Assembly: GCA_023213315.1 (NCBI GenBank)
Contig: JAKCPI010007984.1
Span: forward strand, 91,642 to 155,641
Direction of reading: 5' to 3'
Length of the DNA: 64,000 nt
Source of the DNA: Euborellia annulipes
Lineage: Eukaryota; Arthropoda; Insecta; Dermaptera; Anisolabididae
This document shows positions 34,259 through 46,982 of the stretch, one piece after another (position 1 is the first letter of the stretch; every line of letters starts with the position of its first letter). The position numbers and the translations under genes are program-made. Under the pieces are notes generated by a model. The model worked only from the letters and a program-made list of their open reading frames with translations. It did not search any database and was not told where the DNA came from.

Positions 34259-34493
34259 TCTCTCTCACCACTTCAATTTATTGCAAATATTTACAGGAAC
34301 CATTTTCCGTCCATGTATGAAAATTCTGAGAGAGATTGTCACAAATTTATAAAATGTTTTAATTTCTATCCTAAAACATTCGGTTTTAAAATATTTGTGA
34401 CAATTTCTCTCAGAATTTTCATATATGCACTGAAGATGGTCCCTGTATCTAAATATTTGCAATAAATTGAAGTGGTGATAGAGAAAAAGAGGC
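34259..34493. mobile_element. palindromic element, ribozyme relic
   Basis: Arms of about 100 bp (CCACTTCAATTTATTGCAAA and complement). CTGAAGATGG is present in the right arm, but no GAAAC follows. Confidence 0.7.
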
Positions 34494-34654
34494 TAATTTT
34501 ATTCTTCTTAATAATCTGCAATTCCCAGCTTTACATAGCTTTACATAGCTTTACTAATTGTTTTCAAATAATTTTTTTAACAAAAATTGTTTGACCGATT
34601 TGGTTCAAAAGCTTATTTTCACCCCTAAGGGGGGGGGGGGGGCTTTAATTTAAG

Positions 34655-36330
34655 GGTCATTCCACGTCAGTTCAACCAGGCCATTTCACCCATAATCTCA
34701 GATTTTTATGAAACTTGGTATGTTTGTTCTATATATAAAGATAAGTAACAGGACCAAATTTCAATTTTTTATCTCACTTAGTTTTCGAGTTATGGCACTT
34801 CAAAGTTTTGATTTTTTCACCTTACGCGGCTTGGCTAATGTCAAACAAAATGTGACGTGGAAGAGAAAATAATTTCTCATTTATTTATTTGACACCCAAT
34901 CTTGATGAAATTTTTTTGGTATGTTCTTTAAACAATAAGGAATTAGAAAAAAAATATATCACGAATCTAAGTTAATCCTAAAATATAAAAAAAAATTCAT
35001 ATTGTTGATTTTTTTTTAGTTGTGAAAACGCAAACATGCTTTAGCGCTAAAGCCAATATCTCCAAAAGGGAATGAGATATTCAAGAAATTTTTTTTTCCT
35101 AAATAATCTACATGAAATGGGCTTTAATTTAGTAAAATAAAAATTTTGTGTATTTTGTTCCCTCTATTTCTAAAGTCCAATGCAAGTTTCAATATATAGT
35201 TTTACATGTTAAAAAGGTTTCAAGGGCAAAATGAAAATATACATTTTAAAGAGCATCTAAAAAATAATTGATTTATGAATTTTAATAAAAATCGTTGTAG
35301 CAAATTTTGAGAAAATCGAAAAAAACTGAAAAAGTACATCAGTAAAGTACTAGTACTTTTTGGCCGATTTTGTTCAAAAGCTTATTTTGAGTGTCCGGGA
35401 GGGTACCTAACTTAAATATAAAATTTCAACCTCCTAGCTCAATCCTTTCATGCTTTCAATTGAATTGATTGTGTTTTCGTCTGTGTTCAGTTTTAAGCAG
35501 ACACACACACAGTGTCCAATTGAAATCATGAAAGGATTGAGCTAGGAGGTTGAAAATTTATATTTAAGTTAGGTACCCTCCCGGACACTCAAAATAAGCT
35601 TTTGAACAAAATCCGCCAAAAAGTACTAGTACTTTACTGATATACTTTTTCAGTTTTTTTCGATTTTCTCAAAATTTGCTGCAACGATTTTTATTAAAAT
35701 TCATAAATCAATTATTTTTTAGATGCTCTTTAAAATGTATATTTTCATTTTGCCCTTGAAACCTTTTTAACATGTAAAACTATATATTGAAACTTGCATT
35801 GGACTTTAGAAATAGAGGGAACAAAATACACAAAATTTTTATTTTACTAAATTAAAGCCCATTTCATGTAGATTATTTAGGAAAAAAAAAATTTCTTGAA
35901 TATCTCATTCCCTTTGGAAGATATTGGCTTTAGCGCTAAACCATGTTTGCGTTTTCACAACTAAAAAAAATCAACAATATGAATTTTTTTTTATATTTTA
36001 GGATTAACTTAGATTCGTGATATATTTTTTCTAATTCCTTATTGTTTAAAGAACATACCAAAAAATTTCATCAAGATTGGGTGTCAAATAAATAAATGAG
36101 AAATTATTTTCTCTTCCACGTCACATTTTGTTTGACATTAGCCAAGCCGCTTAAGGTGAAAAAATCAAAACTTTGAAGTGCCATAACTCGAAAACTAAGT
36201 GAGATAAAAAATTGAAATTTGGTCCTGTTACTTATCTTTATATATAGAACAAACATACCAAGTTTCATAAAAATCTGAGATTATGGGTGAAAATTTTTTA
36301 TTTTTTTGGTTGATTTGACGTGGAATGACC
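34655..36330. repeat. palindrome 1, arms about 830 bp
   Basis: Left arm from TAAGGGTCATTCCACGTCA. Right arm ends GACGTGGAATGACCCTTA. Centre near 35505 (CACACACACAGTGTCCAATT). Arms differ at few positions. The inner part is Rep-A body, the outer part unrelated to it. Confidence 0.85.
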
Positions 36331-38529
36331 CTTAAATATAAAATTTCAACCTCGAACAAACTCGTTGCAGCGAATTTTGATAAATGTTGATGGCTCTAAG
36401 CTACGAATGCTTCCACATCAGTAAAGTGTACTTCAAACAATTTTCACGAAAACTGATATACTTTTTAAAGATCATCTAAAAAATAGTTCATTTATGATTT
36501 TTAAACGAAATCGTTTGAGCGAATTTTGAGAAAATCGAAAAAACTGAAAAAGTAAATCAGTAAAATACTAGTACTTTTTGGCCGATTTTGTTCAAAAGCT
36601 TATTTTCACTCCTTGGGGGGGGGGGGGGGGGGGTCCCTAACTTAAATATAAAATTTCAACCTCGTAGCTTTATTAGTTCCTGAGATATTTTGTTCACAGA
36701 CAGACCAACGGAACCCACTTTTTTGGATTCGGAATCTCAAAACGTGTATATGCATTAAAATCTCGAGATCGAATTTTTGACATGAATCCAATACTTTCTC
36801 TCTATTTATTTCATAGGGTAAGAGAAAGTAAACATTTTCTATATAAGTATAATTTCGCTCAAGTTTTTAATACAAGAGATCAAATCCAAACTCTTCAATC
36901 ACCTCATTTATGCATTTTTTGTTATAATAAATTTTCTTATATGTTCAAAATCATAAAATAAAATTATTTAATAATTTTAACAATTAAATGTGAGATATAG
37001 ATTTACAGCTGTTTTCTGACCCTTGGTATATCTAACAATAGAAGTTTTCAGAGGCACAGTGAGAGTCAATATTAAGCCCCACCCGTGCGTTTTCTACTTG
37101 TGATTATTTCATTGATTTTATAAAAGAAAATGAAAATCTTTATTTGAGATTTTCTAGGTTTGAACCATGAAAGTTTCAAATAAAGATTTTCATTTTCTTT
37201 TTATAAAAATCTTTATTTGAGATTTTCTAGGTTTGAACCATGAAAGTTTCAAATAAAGATTTTCATTTTCTTTTATAAAATCAATGAAATAATCACAAGT
37301 AGAAAACGCACGGGTGGGGCTAATATTGACTCTCACTGTGCCTCTGAAAACTTCTATTGTTAGATATACCAAGGGTCAGAAAACAGCTGTAAATCTATAT
37401 CTCACATTTAATTGTTAAAATTATTAAATAATTTTATTTTATGATTTTGAACATATAAGAAAATTTATTATAACAAAAAATGCATAAATGAGGTGATTGA
37501 AGAGTTTGGATTTGATCTCTTGTATTAAAAACTTGAGCGAAATTATACTTATATAGAAAATGTTTACTTCTCTTACCCTATGAAATAAATAGAGAGAAAG
37601 TATTGGATTCATGTCAAAAATTCGATCTCGAGATTTTAATGCATATACACGTTTTGAGATTCCGAATCCAAAAAAGTGGGTTCCGTTGGTCTGTCTGTGA
37701 ACAAAATATCTCAGGAACTAATAAAGCTACGAGGTTGAAATTTTATATTTAAGTTAGGGACCCCCCCCCCCCAAGGAGTGAAAATAAGCTTTTGAACAAA
37801 ATCGGCCAAAAAGTACTAGTATTTTACTGATTTACTTTTTCAGTTTTTTCGATTTTCTCAAAATTCGCTCAAACGATTTCGTTTAAAAATCATAAATGAA
37901 CTATTTTTTAGATGATCTTTAAAAAGTATATCAGTTTTCGTGAAAATTGTTTGAAGTACACTTTACTGATGTGGAAGCATTCGTAGCTTAGAGCCATCAA
38001 CATTTATCAAAATTCGCTGCAACGAGTTTGTTCGAGGTTGAAATTTTATATTTAAGGGTCATTCCACGTCAAATCAACCAAAAAAATAAAAAATTTTCAC
38101 CCATAATCTCAGATTTTTATGAAACTTGGTATGTTTGTTCTATATATAAAGATAAGTAACAGGACCAAATTTCAATTTTTTATCTCACTTAGTTTTCGAG
38201 TTATGGCACTTCAAAGTTTTGATTTTTTCACCTTACGCGGCTTGGCTAATGTCAAACAAAATGTGACGTGGAAGAGAAAATAATTTCTCATTTATTTATT
38301 TGACACCCAATCTTGATGAAATTTTTTTGGTATGTTCTTTAAACAATAAGGAATTAGAAAAAAAATATATCACGAATCTAAGTTAATCCTAAAATATAAA
38401 AAAAAATTCATATTGTTGATTTTTTTTTAGTTGTGAAAACGCAAACATGCTTTAGCGCTAAAGCCAATATCTCCAAAAGGGAATGAGATATTCAAGAAAT
38501 TTTTTTTTCCTAAATAATCTACATGAAAT
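35880..38529. repeat. palindrome 2, arms about 1.3 kb, sharing an arm with palindrome 1
   Basis: Centre near 37190. The loop contains a tandem pair of about 70 bp units with TTTGAGATTTTCTAGG. Its outer right arm (38041-38529) is a third copy of the unit that starts palindrome 1, cut off at ACATGAAATGG. Overall order: A, A', B, B', partial A. Confidence 0.85.
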
Positions 38530-39243
38530 GGTATTGTCCCTCACTGTACATACCCGAGGCCTAGCTAGCATGGCTCTCTGTATTTCTGCTTGCTGGTATA
38601 TCTGTAGTAGACATCCACTATCTCTGTTAAATATCTGCATTTAAAGTGAGGTAGAAATAAATCTGGTTTTAATTACCTACGCTAGCTTACTAATAACTTT
38701 CATTGAAAACTTAATTCGAATTTCCAAACAATAGGTTGTAGAGTTAAAAAATCCCATCGTTTTATTTATTTTTATTTATTTAGACTGAATAAAAAAGTGG
38801 TCTGAAAATAGACTAGAGTTTTACATACTCCACCTAGTCTAAATCAGAATTGTCTTTTCACAGTCTTTTTTTTTTTATTTGAATGCATAATGAATGAAAA
38901 AATTTATTTTTCAATCTTTTTTGATATCAGAAGTCTTTTTTTTTGGCTTTGTTGAAATATCTTTTCAAGCCAACCACTCTCTCTCTCTCTCTCTTTGGAT
39001 AAGACTTTTGATCTCTTGGACGAAATTTCTTGGTCTGAGATGAGATGAGATGAGTGGGCCAAGATAAATGAACTGTGACACTCTATTCTCAATCCTATTA
39101 TTGATCTTCAGATTTGGACCACCAAAATAGCTGATAGCTAATCCATACTAGAAACAATTAACCGGTTAAAAAACTTAACAGGTCAAATATTTTTAACCGG
39201 TCAGAAAACATTCAAACTTTTCTTTCTTAATTAAGCACTATTT
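38530..39243. other. no gene recognised
   Basis: AT-rich with a (CT)n tract at 38977-38995. Confidence 0.4.
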
Positions 39244-39462
39244 GGACCCTGTTACGCATTAGAGTGTCAAGCGCCAGCTATTGAGTTTTGAGAAAATTAA
39301 CATTAAAGTTTTTTGTCAATTGTTCAAGTAACATTAAATATAAATTTTTTTAGGACATATTTCATAAAAAATACTATTAATTATAGCATTTGAAACAATA
39401 TTCCGTGCTTAACTTAATTTTTAATTTTTTGGCGCTTGACACACCAATGCATAACAGGGTCC
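39244..39462. mobile_element. MITE with 33 bp inverted ends
   Basis: Ends GGACCCTGTTACGCATTAG and CAATGCATAACAGGGTCC, extending to AGTGTCAAGCGCCA. A second copy is at 41438-41964. Target duplication unclear (ATTT on both sides). Confidence 0.75.
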
Positions 39463-39544
39463 ATTTATGAATTTAGTTGAATTAAGGAAAAATATTGAAA
39501 TCAGTTGTTTAATTGCTTCTAAAATAATATTTTTGTGAACAAAA

Positions 39545-40008
39545 TCAAGAAAAAAAAAACAGCTAGGAGGTTGAAATTTTGTATTTAAGTTAGTCACCCC
39601 CCTGAGGGGTGAAAATAATCTTTTAAACAAAATCGGCCAAAAAGTAGTACCTTACTAATGCACTTTTTCAGTATTTTTCGATTTTTCTCAAAATTTTCTC
39701 TAACAATTTTGATTAAATGTCAAAAATCAATTATTTTTTAGGTTCTCTTTAAAATGTTTATTCTCATTTTGTCCTAAAAATTGTTTGAAGCACACTTTAC
39801 TCTTGTACCTCATAGAAAAGATAGGAGAAATGGTAGCCATGGTATAATAAAATTTGTTCATATTTATAAATTTTATTACATCTTGAATTTTAATATATCG
39901 GCGGAAACTAAATACAGTATATATCTACACAAAAAATCTGGTGTGTAAGCACAGAACACTCTTACAGTAAGAGAAAGTTGTATTCTGTGCGACCAGTTAC
40001 ACCAGATT
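39545..40008 (+). repeat. Rep-A, 5' truncated
   Basis: Body from AGCTAGGAGGTTGAAATTTT through a worn hairpin (AAATCTGGTGTG ... ACACCAGATTTTTT). Confidence 0.8.
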
Positions 40009-40010
40009 TT

Positions 40011-41274
40011 TTTATATGTACCAATTAACCAAATAATCCATTGATGATTGCCTTGCACTAAGCAAAATTCGATTAACTTTTATTAAGACATCTTGTGAGT
40101 TACGTTGGTTGGCGACCGCGAGTTACCCGAGCTAACACTAACATTTTATTATTCGTCTTATTATGTGCAACATGCGTCTTTCTCTCTCATTGATAATTAA
40201 AAATAAATTAGACATTGACTAACAGGAGAAAAAAATAAATGATGATCATATCTTCATTTCTGTTCATTAATTTTCTATCAGATTGCATGCATTGCAACGT
40301 CATTTTGAAGGGAGAGGAGGCGATACTTTATTTCAACCCCCTCCCTCGTGTCTCTGGGAAATTATTTATCATTCCTCTCCCCCAAGTGATCGAACCTCTC
40401 TCTCTTTCTCTCTCTTCTACGTAGATAGACAAATGTTATTGCGCATTTTTCTCTCTCTCTCTCGCTCTTTCTGTTATAAATCTGTCCCTATTAGTTTTCT
40501 ATCCTTTTCTCTATCTCTTGTCCGCTTTTGGACATTAAATGACAAATTCCTTTTTGCCCTAAAAATAAATTAAAATAGAAAAAAAAAAATTAATTAATTC
40601 AATAAATAATTTTTTTAAATAAAACTGTATCATAAACCATCGAGTGAATGAGAAATAGAGATAGAATTAGTAGCTTTGAACAATTAAACTTTTTAAATTC
40701 TTTTTTTAATTAATAAAATAAAAATGTTTATGTATTTATTTAAATATTTAGAAAACAAGTAATTTAAATTAAATAATACAGTAATTAAAAAATCATTTAT
40801 TTCTAATGACAATATTTTATTCAGAGAGCTAAAAAAATATAAAAATGATTTTTTTTTTTCGGGCGTTTCTTAAGCTCTTCTTCACTAATAGTCTACCTTG
40901 AATGGCTGCCTCAATTCCATCTCATTTAATAATTAAAAGCAAATTTGTTGTTAATAATTTTTACATTATAGGCCACATATTTTTATTAGGCTACTTACTG
41001 TCTTCGTCTTGCTAGATTTGATCGATTTTTACTTTTTCTTACTTATATAGTGAGAAATTATTCCGATCATTTTAAAAATTCGATTTCGATTTGCCTATTG
41101 TGTATAAAATATCAAAAATTTTTTGAAAAATAATGCATAGTTTAATTCAGTCAACATTTAAAACACACACATGGGAATACAGAGCCTATGGAAATTTTGA
41201 ATTAATTGACTTTTTAATTTATCTTATTTACTTATGTAACAAAAAAGTGGTCAAGTTTGGAACTAATGTGCTAT
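40011..41274. other. no gene recognised
   Basis: AT-rich. Pyrimidine-rich patches at 40400-40540. Confidence 0.4.
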
Positions 41275-41388
41275 GGTAAACTAAATATATCTCGACACAA
41301 AAAAATCTGGTGTGATCGCACAGTTCACAACTTTTAATACCGAAGGTAAGAGAAAGTTGTGTGCTGTGCGTTAAATCGCACCAGATTT
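41275..41388 (+). repeat. Rep-A terminal hairpin, solo
   Basis: CTAAATATATCTCGACAC plus hairpin AAATCTGGTGTGATCGC ... GCACCAGATTT. No body attached. Confidence 0.8.
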
Positions 41389-41437
41389 ATTAACTTATAT
41401 TGTCTAAATCAGGGATTCCCAAACACTGTTATGTATA

Positions 41438-41627
41438 GACCCTGTTACGCATTAGTGTGTCAAGCGCCAGCTACCGAGTTTTGAGAAAATTAACATTAAA
41501 GTTTTTTGTTTTCATTGGATTATATATAATTTTTATGTTTATGTATATATATAGAAATTGGTTTGTAAAAATGTGTCGAGATTTTGATGGTTTTTGGGTT
41601 GAATAAAAAGTGGTTGGACATGGTCTG

Positions 41628-41725
<98 letters not shown>

Positions 41726-41964
41726 AATATCTCAAGAACAAAAGAGTAGGAAGTTGAAATTTTTAAGTTGGGGGGAAATCGTAAGGTGTGATTTGTAGAA
41801 AAAATTTTTATTGTCAATTGTGCAAGTAACATTAAATACAAATTTTTTTAGGACATAACTTATTTCATAAAAAATACTATTAATTATTGCATTTGAAACA
41901 ATATTCCGTGCTTAATTCAATTTTTAATTTTTTGGCGCTTGACACACTAATGCGTAACAGGGTC
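41438..41964. mobile_element. second copy of the 39244 MITE, split by Rep-A remnant
   Basis: Ends GACCCTGTTACGCATTAG and TAATGCGTAACAGGGTC. Interrupted at about 41507-41812 by a worn Rep-A piece that includes the long GT microsatellite. Confidence 0.72.
41630..41722 (+). repeat. (GT)n microsatellite, about 46 units
   Basis: Uninterrupted GT dinucleotides at the place where Rep-A copies normally have a short TCTG/TG tract, so the repeat has seeded it. Confidence 0.95.
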
Positions 41965-42069
41965 CATATATGAAACAACTTTTAAACTTATCTTTTCCTT
42001 TGTGTGCCGCTAAATTTTGAAATCGTTAAAAGTGTGGCGCGACAAAAAAAAAAAGTTAGAATCACTGGT

Positions 42070-43004
42070 ATAAGCTAGCAAAAAAAGTTGAAATTTGATT
42101 TCTCTTAAGTTCTATCGATGTCATAATTCCTCTATTTTAATATTTTTTTATTGAGATTTTTTATTTGAGACAGACAGGCGCGAATGTAAAATTTAAATAT
42201 TGACTAGGAACATTAAGAATAGGCCTACTACCTATTTTCCAATTGTTTTATTATTCTGACATTTTAACAGTTTAATAATCGGATCGGGACTCTAAAAATT
42301 ATTATTATCGAAAAAGAGGAAAAAGCCCTAACTAATTAATATTGTTATATTGTATTTCCTTCTTTTGAGCTAGCATTTTTTTTGCATGTGGTTTCGATTG
42401 ATATGACTGACATATGAAAAGAATCCACTAATTTGGACATGACAAAATTGTTGGGTTTTTCCTTTATGAGTTTTGGATTTTTATAAATTAGAAAAGATAT
42501 TAATGAGAGTAAAAAAAAAATCCCTAACTATGATGGATAGCGAGGATTTCAAAATAAAGCAGAGTGAAAACTTAGTTTTTTTTTTTTTTTTTTTTGAATT
42601 ATTATCTGACAAAAGGTCAAATATCAAAGGGAAAATAAAATTCAATTCCAGGGAGAGAGGTAGTGAGGAGAGAGAGAGAGAGAAATAAAAACTAAATGAG
42701 AGAATGAAAAGCGAGTTGGAAAATAAATCAAAGGCTGCGAAATACATGACTAGTGACGATTAGAGAACTTTCTCCGCGAGAGAGAGAGAAAGAGAAAGAG
42801 AAAGAGCTTTGCTTGTGTTATAATTAAAGGCTCAAAGGTTTTGTTCCAGTTTAATTTTAAATATTAAAAAAAAATTCTTTAAAAATGATTATTTTAATTT
42901 CTAAATGAATCCTCAAATTTAAATTCGGAATATACTCGTTATTTAATCAAATTTTTTTTTTATAAAAAATTAGGAAGTTGGGTAAAGGAGTTGCAATTGA
43001 TCAA
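42070..43004. other. no gene recognised
   Basis: AT-rich with purine tracts (42655-42685, 42775-42805). Confidence 0.4.
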
Positions 43005-43390
43005 AAATGTGTTGGAAGTTTACTTCCGGTTCTTTTAGCAAGTATTTCATAAAAAAATAATAAAAGTATTTTTTTATTCTCAGGATTTTTTATTGAAAAG
43101 ATGGCTGGTGTGCAACAATTAACTACCAATTTCGGTCTATCTGAGGAATATTCATTCATTCATTTGTGATGAATCATGTTGAATCATGTTCTGAATGTTT
43201 GTTTTTGCAGATCTGATGATGGTCTCTCAGAAAGACCGAAACTGGTAGTTAATCGTTGCACACCAGTCATCTTTTCAATAAAAAATCTTGAAAATAAAAA
43301 AATACTTTTATTATTATTATTTTTTTTATGAAATACTTGCTAGAAGAACCGGCCCCTCAAGAAGTAAACTTCCAACACATTTTTGACCTT
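43005..43390. mobile_element. palindromic element with ribozyme-like motif
   Basis: Arms of about 140 bp (AAATGTGTTGGAAGTTTACT and complement). Full motif in the right arm, 3' half only in the left. Confidence 0.75.
43206..43260 (+). ncRNA. hammerhead-like ribozyme motif
   Basis: Plus: UGCAGAU, CUGAUGA, U, GGUCU-loop-AGACC, GAAA, helix III of weak pairs, AUC, GUUGCA. Stem I 6 pairs with one bulge, stem II 5 perfect pairs. AATAAAA follows about 35 bases on. Confidence 0.55.
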
Positions 43391-43538
43391 TTTTTTATTA
43401 TAATAATAAAATATTTAAAAATTCAAACTAGATGTCTGAAAATTTTAAATTTAGAATTTTTAAAAATTTTCGAACCTCTCAACTCGCGAAGTCGATGTAA
43501 TTCGCAATATTTTCAAAGTAACATTTTTGATATGATAT

Positions 43539-43609
43539 CAGGGCCGCATCAAGGAAAAATGCGCCCGGGGCCAATTTGCTCCCTCAGCCACCCCCTTGTT
43601 GCGGCACTG
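43539..43609. mobile_element. tiny hAT-like MITE remnant
   Basis: CAGGGCCGCATCAAG and TTGCGGCACTG ends, with ATGATAT on both sides. Confidence 0.55.
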
Positions 43610-43654
43610 ATGATATACATTTTATTGAACATTTTCAATTATATATTTTTTTTT

Positions 43655-43795
43655 ATTTAAAAGTCTTTTTCGGCATCTAAAGCCATTTAGAACCCATTAC
43701 TATTTATTTCAAATGATTGGTAGATAATTCAATTTTTCTCGTATGGGACGGGAAGCTAATGTATTTTCCCGGTCACGGGCATTTTGATGAAAATT
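43655..43795 (-). mobile_element. second SINE family, copy
   Basis: TTTCGGCATCTAAAGCCATT (tail, reverse) through TTCTCGTATGGGACGGGAAG, parallel to 253-362. Confidence 0.5.
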
Positions 43796-43875
43796 TTATA
43801 TGATGATATAAAAATAATTATTTCTATATTTTGGACAGAATTTTTACTAAAATCTCTTTTACTTGCGATTGAGAT

Positions 43876-44063
43876 CAGGGCCAGAACTAGGAGATTTTTT
43901 AGGGGGCGCAAAATTTAATTTGCCGCCCCCCTCCTTAAAATTTTCTATACAAAATTCATATCATTTTACCTTTTTTTAGTAAATCTTTCTTTAATTGCCG
44001 CCCCCTGATATTTGCCGCCCGGGGCACACGCACCCACTGCCCCTCCCCCTAGATCCGGCCCTG
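43876..44063. mobile_element. hAT-like MITE
   Basis: Ends CAGGGCCAGAACTAG and CTAGATCCGGCCCTG. Perfect 8 bp duplication ATTGAGAT (43868-43875, 44064-44071). Confidence 0.88.
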
Positions 44064-44564
44064 ATTGAGATGTCCCTGAAAGTCAATTTTAAATTTTATT
44101 TTTATCAGGGATTGGATAAAATATACATAGGTATACAATAATATATTTTATATTTTAATTTAGTATAGGGCTATATATATTTTTTTTATTATTAATCATA
44201 TAATTTTCTCTAAAATCCGACCAAAATTCGTTTTGTTTTATACGTAGCCAGTCCATTTGTGATATGCAAACAAATATTGTCACGTGAAACAATATAATTC
44301 TTTTTTTGTTTTTCTCTCTCTGACTGCTAAATTCAATTGAAAATATATATTAATTCAAATAATTGGAGGTGAAATATTAAAAAGAATAAATAGAAGTCCT
44401 TCATAATTTAGGAATCATCTTTATGATGTAAAATAAGTTATATAATAATTAATAATTCAAACAGCCTCTTAAGATAAGTAGGTCGGAAGTTGAACCCCGA
44501 ATCTGCCAATTTGTTCTTGGCCTACCACTAAATAAACAAAATAAATAAATAATTAAAACTCACT

Positions 44565-44884
44565 TAATGTATTTGGAAGTTTACTTGTAATAGTATTCAG
44601 ATGGATTTGAATGAATTATAATAAAAAAATTTTCTTATACAAAAATTTTTTTAATTTTCAGGAAATTATAACACTGACGACTGGTTTGGGCACATTTCTC
44701 AGTTTCGGTCACCATATGTGACCATCGAGACCGACCGAAACTGAGAAATGTGCGCAAACCAGTCGTCAGTGTTATAATTTCCTGAAAAATAACAAAATTT
44801 TTGTATAAAAAGATTTTTTTATTATAATTCATTCAAATCCATCTGAATACTATTACAAGTAAACTTCCAATTACATTAAGTGAG
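44565..44884. mobile_element. palindromic element, ribozyme relic
   Basis: Arms of about 145 bp (CACTTAATGTATTTGGAAGT and near-complement). GACCGAAACTGAGAA remains in both arms, but the CUGANGA half is missing at the centre. Confidence 0.75.
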
Positions 44885-44943
44885 TTATATAATCTTGTAC
44901 ATCCTCAAAGTCAAATAAATAATTAAAAAATAAATTATCTAGA

Positions 44944-45060
44944 CCAGCGTTTTCCAAACTGTGAGGCTCGCCTCCCTAGAGAGGCGCGGACTAGTCTAAG
45001 GGGAGGCGCGAATATTGGCCACCAAGATCAATTTTCTAAATGATTGCTAGTTTTATAAAG
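44944..45060 (+). mobile_element. possible hAT terminus
   Basis: CAGCGTTTTCCAAACTGTG resembles hAT ends. Followed by an internal GGCTCGCCTCC/GGGAGGCGCG inverted pair. Other end not identified. Confidence 0.35.
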
Positions 45061-45084
45061 CAAATAATAATATTTACAAGATTC

Positions 45085-45220
45085 TGGGCCATTTGGATAC
45101 CAAATGGCTTAAATAAAAATGCCTGGACCCCAATAGATATATTAAACATTCGAGTATCGTTTAAAGTCTTAAATGGTCTAATTTTAAATGAGAAAAAAGT
45201 GTAGGTGTTAAAAAAAAAAG
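45085..45220 (+). mobile_element. SINE 3' fragment
   Basis: GCCATTTGGATACCAAATGG through AATGAGAAAAAAGTGT and poly-A. Head absent. Confidence 0.7.
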
Positions 45221-45514
45221 ATTGGATTAGGGGTTGAAAAATTGAAAAAAAAAAAATGTTTAATCTATTTTAGCTAAATTGAAGCCACTAAATAGAAAAA
45301 ATTCAAAAAATATCGTTGATTATTATTTTGATTAGGGGGATGAAGGGTTGATTATTTAATAAAGTTTTATTTAGTTATTTAAGAAAGGCCTTGGAATATT
45401 CCAAATCACTTGTTGACATTCTTTTCCAGCTCTAAATATAGTTAGATTAGAGAAAAAGATATTTTTTTTACTTTTAATAAAAAGGGAATTGTTATTTTCA
45501 TTTATTTTTATTCC

Positions 45515-45690
45515 TATACAAACAGAGAGAGACAAGTCTATCTCTCGTTCAGTCGAGTTGAGTTCGTTGCCGGGCTGCAGGCGCTGCTCTTTTTTTGTGT
45601 TTAAAGTGAATCTAAGTGAATAATTAATATAGTGTAACCCACCCTGACCACTCCGTCAGCCAACACACCCTCTTGAGAGTCTTATTAAAG
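45515..45690 (+). promoter_or_regulatory. TATA plus initiator promoter candidate with 5' exon
   Basis: TATACAAA at 45515 lies about 31-36 bases before the A of an exact TCAGTC initiator (45549-45554). A more G+C-rich 140-base segment without ATG follows and ends TTATTAAAG|GTAATT, a good splice donor at 45690. It could be the first exon of another gene or a solo LTR. No downstream coding exon or primer-binding site is seen. Confidence 0.4.
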
Positions 45691-45889
45691 GTAATTATTA
45701 TGCATTTTATCGTTGAAAAAAAAAAAAAATGATAGAAACAAATAATTTGGCTTCGAAAAAGGATTCTTTTGAATATGAAATTAAATATTTTGTATTTCAC
45801 TAAGGGTAGAGGGAGAATATAAGCTGTTGAAAGGGGGAGGGGGAGTGAAGGTGTTTTTGAAAAAAAAAAATAGTTTTTTATTTATTTTT

Positions 45890-46072
45890 TTTTTTTTAAA
45901 TACTTTCTCATTCACACTCACACACACATTCACAGAGTGTTTTCGACAACTCAGGCCATATAAGACTTTATACGATAACCGTTATTAATTAATAATATAC
46001 ATATTGGAGGTCCAGGCATTCTTATTTAAGCCATTTGGTATCCAAATCGGACCCGCTATGTTCGGTATAGAC
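45890..46072 (-). mobile_element. tRNA-derived SINE, head truncated
   Basis: TTTCTCATTCACACTCACAC, CAGGCCATATAAGACTTTAT, GGTCCAGGCATTCTTATTTA. Box B region degraded. Confidence 0.75.
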
Positions 46073-46644
46073 TATATTTTTGTTAATCAAATTTCCTTAA
46101 TATACTTTTACACAGGGGTGGATTAAGGGTTGAAAATTAAAATAAAATAAAAATTAAAATAATTATTTATAAATGTATTCAAATTATTTTGCGAGTAATT
46201 TCGCGGTGAAGGCTCGCATTTCCTTAAAGGGGAGGTATGAAGGCATTAACAAGGGGGGTTAATGCCCCATCCCCTATAATGCATAAAGATATTAATGTTT
46301 TTTTAATACTTTTACTAAAAAATAAGGGCATTCCATTTGAGTTAAAATTTATATTCAATATTTAGAAAATATTATAGTAGGATAGAAACATTTTAATGTC
46401 ATTCTAAAATTTCTTATTACTGGGGCGGAATTAATTTTTGAAGATTTCGAAACTCTCATAAACAGATAATAATAACACAGGGTAACTTCGAATCGGGAAT
46501 CCATTGAATCCCTTTCAGAATATTGTAGGGATTTTTTCATTAGGTAGAAAAGTAAGATATGGATTAGTCCACTTAGAATTTTACTAGACTGAGTTTCCGC
46601 ATCTTTTTATATATAGAACTAATCTCAATCAGTATTTGAATTTT

Positions 46645-46920
46645 TTACTTTTCCTTGCCTATATGTATAAGTTAATATACATATATAGGCCTATAGAGAG
46701 AAAGTACGTATTGGATTCATGTCAAAAATTCGATGTCGAGATTTTGATGGATCTTCTCGTTTTGAGGTCCTCTGATTCCAAAAAAGTGGTTTTCGCGAAA
46801 TGGTCTGTCTGTATGTCTGTTTGGGTTCAATTTAAAGCATGAAGGAATTGAGCTAGGAGGCTGAAATTTTATATTTAAGTTAGGCACCCCCTAAGGCGTG
46901 AAAATAAGAATTTGAGAAAA
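46645..46920 (+). repeat. Rep-A, 5' part
   Basis: TTTACTTTTCCTTGCCTATA start, body to GGCACCCCCTAAGGCGTGAA. Then joins the ribozyme-bearing segment. Confidence 0.8.
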
Positions 46921-46982
46921 ATAATTTTCTTCAGGAATGAAAGAAAAATCGAAGCCAGAATTTTTTCTTTAAAAGTATATTT

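Larger units (their letters stand above)
41409..42069. mobile_element. hAT-like element hosting another MITE
   Basis: Left end CAGGGATTCCCAAACACTG, right end GTTAGAATCACTG, both of the hAT CAGTG(A/G)TTC type. Flanking 8-mers match only partly. The MITE 41438-41964 lies inside. Confidence 0.5.

Noticed and set aside
41520..41841. Thr/His repeat proteins across the GT microsatellite
   Set aside because: Pure microsatellite translation.
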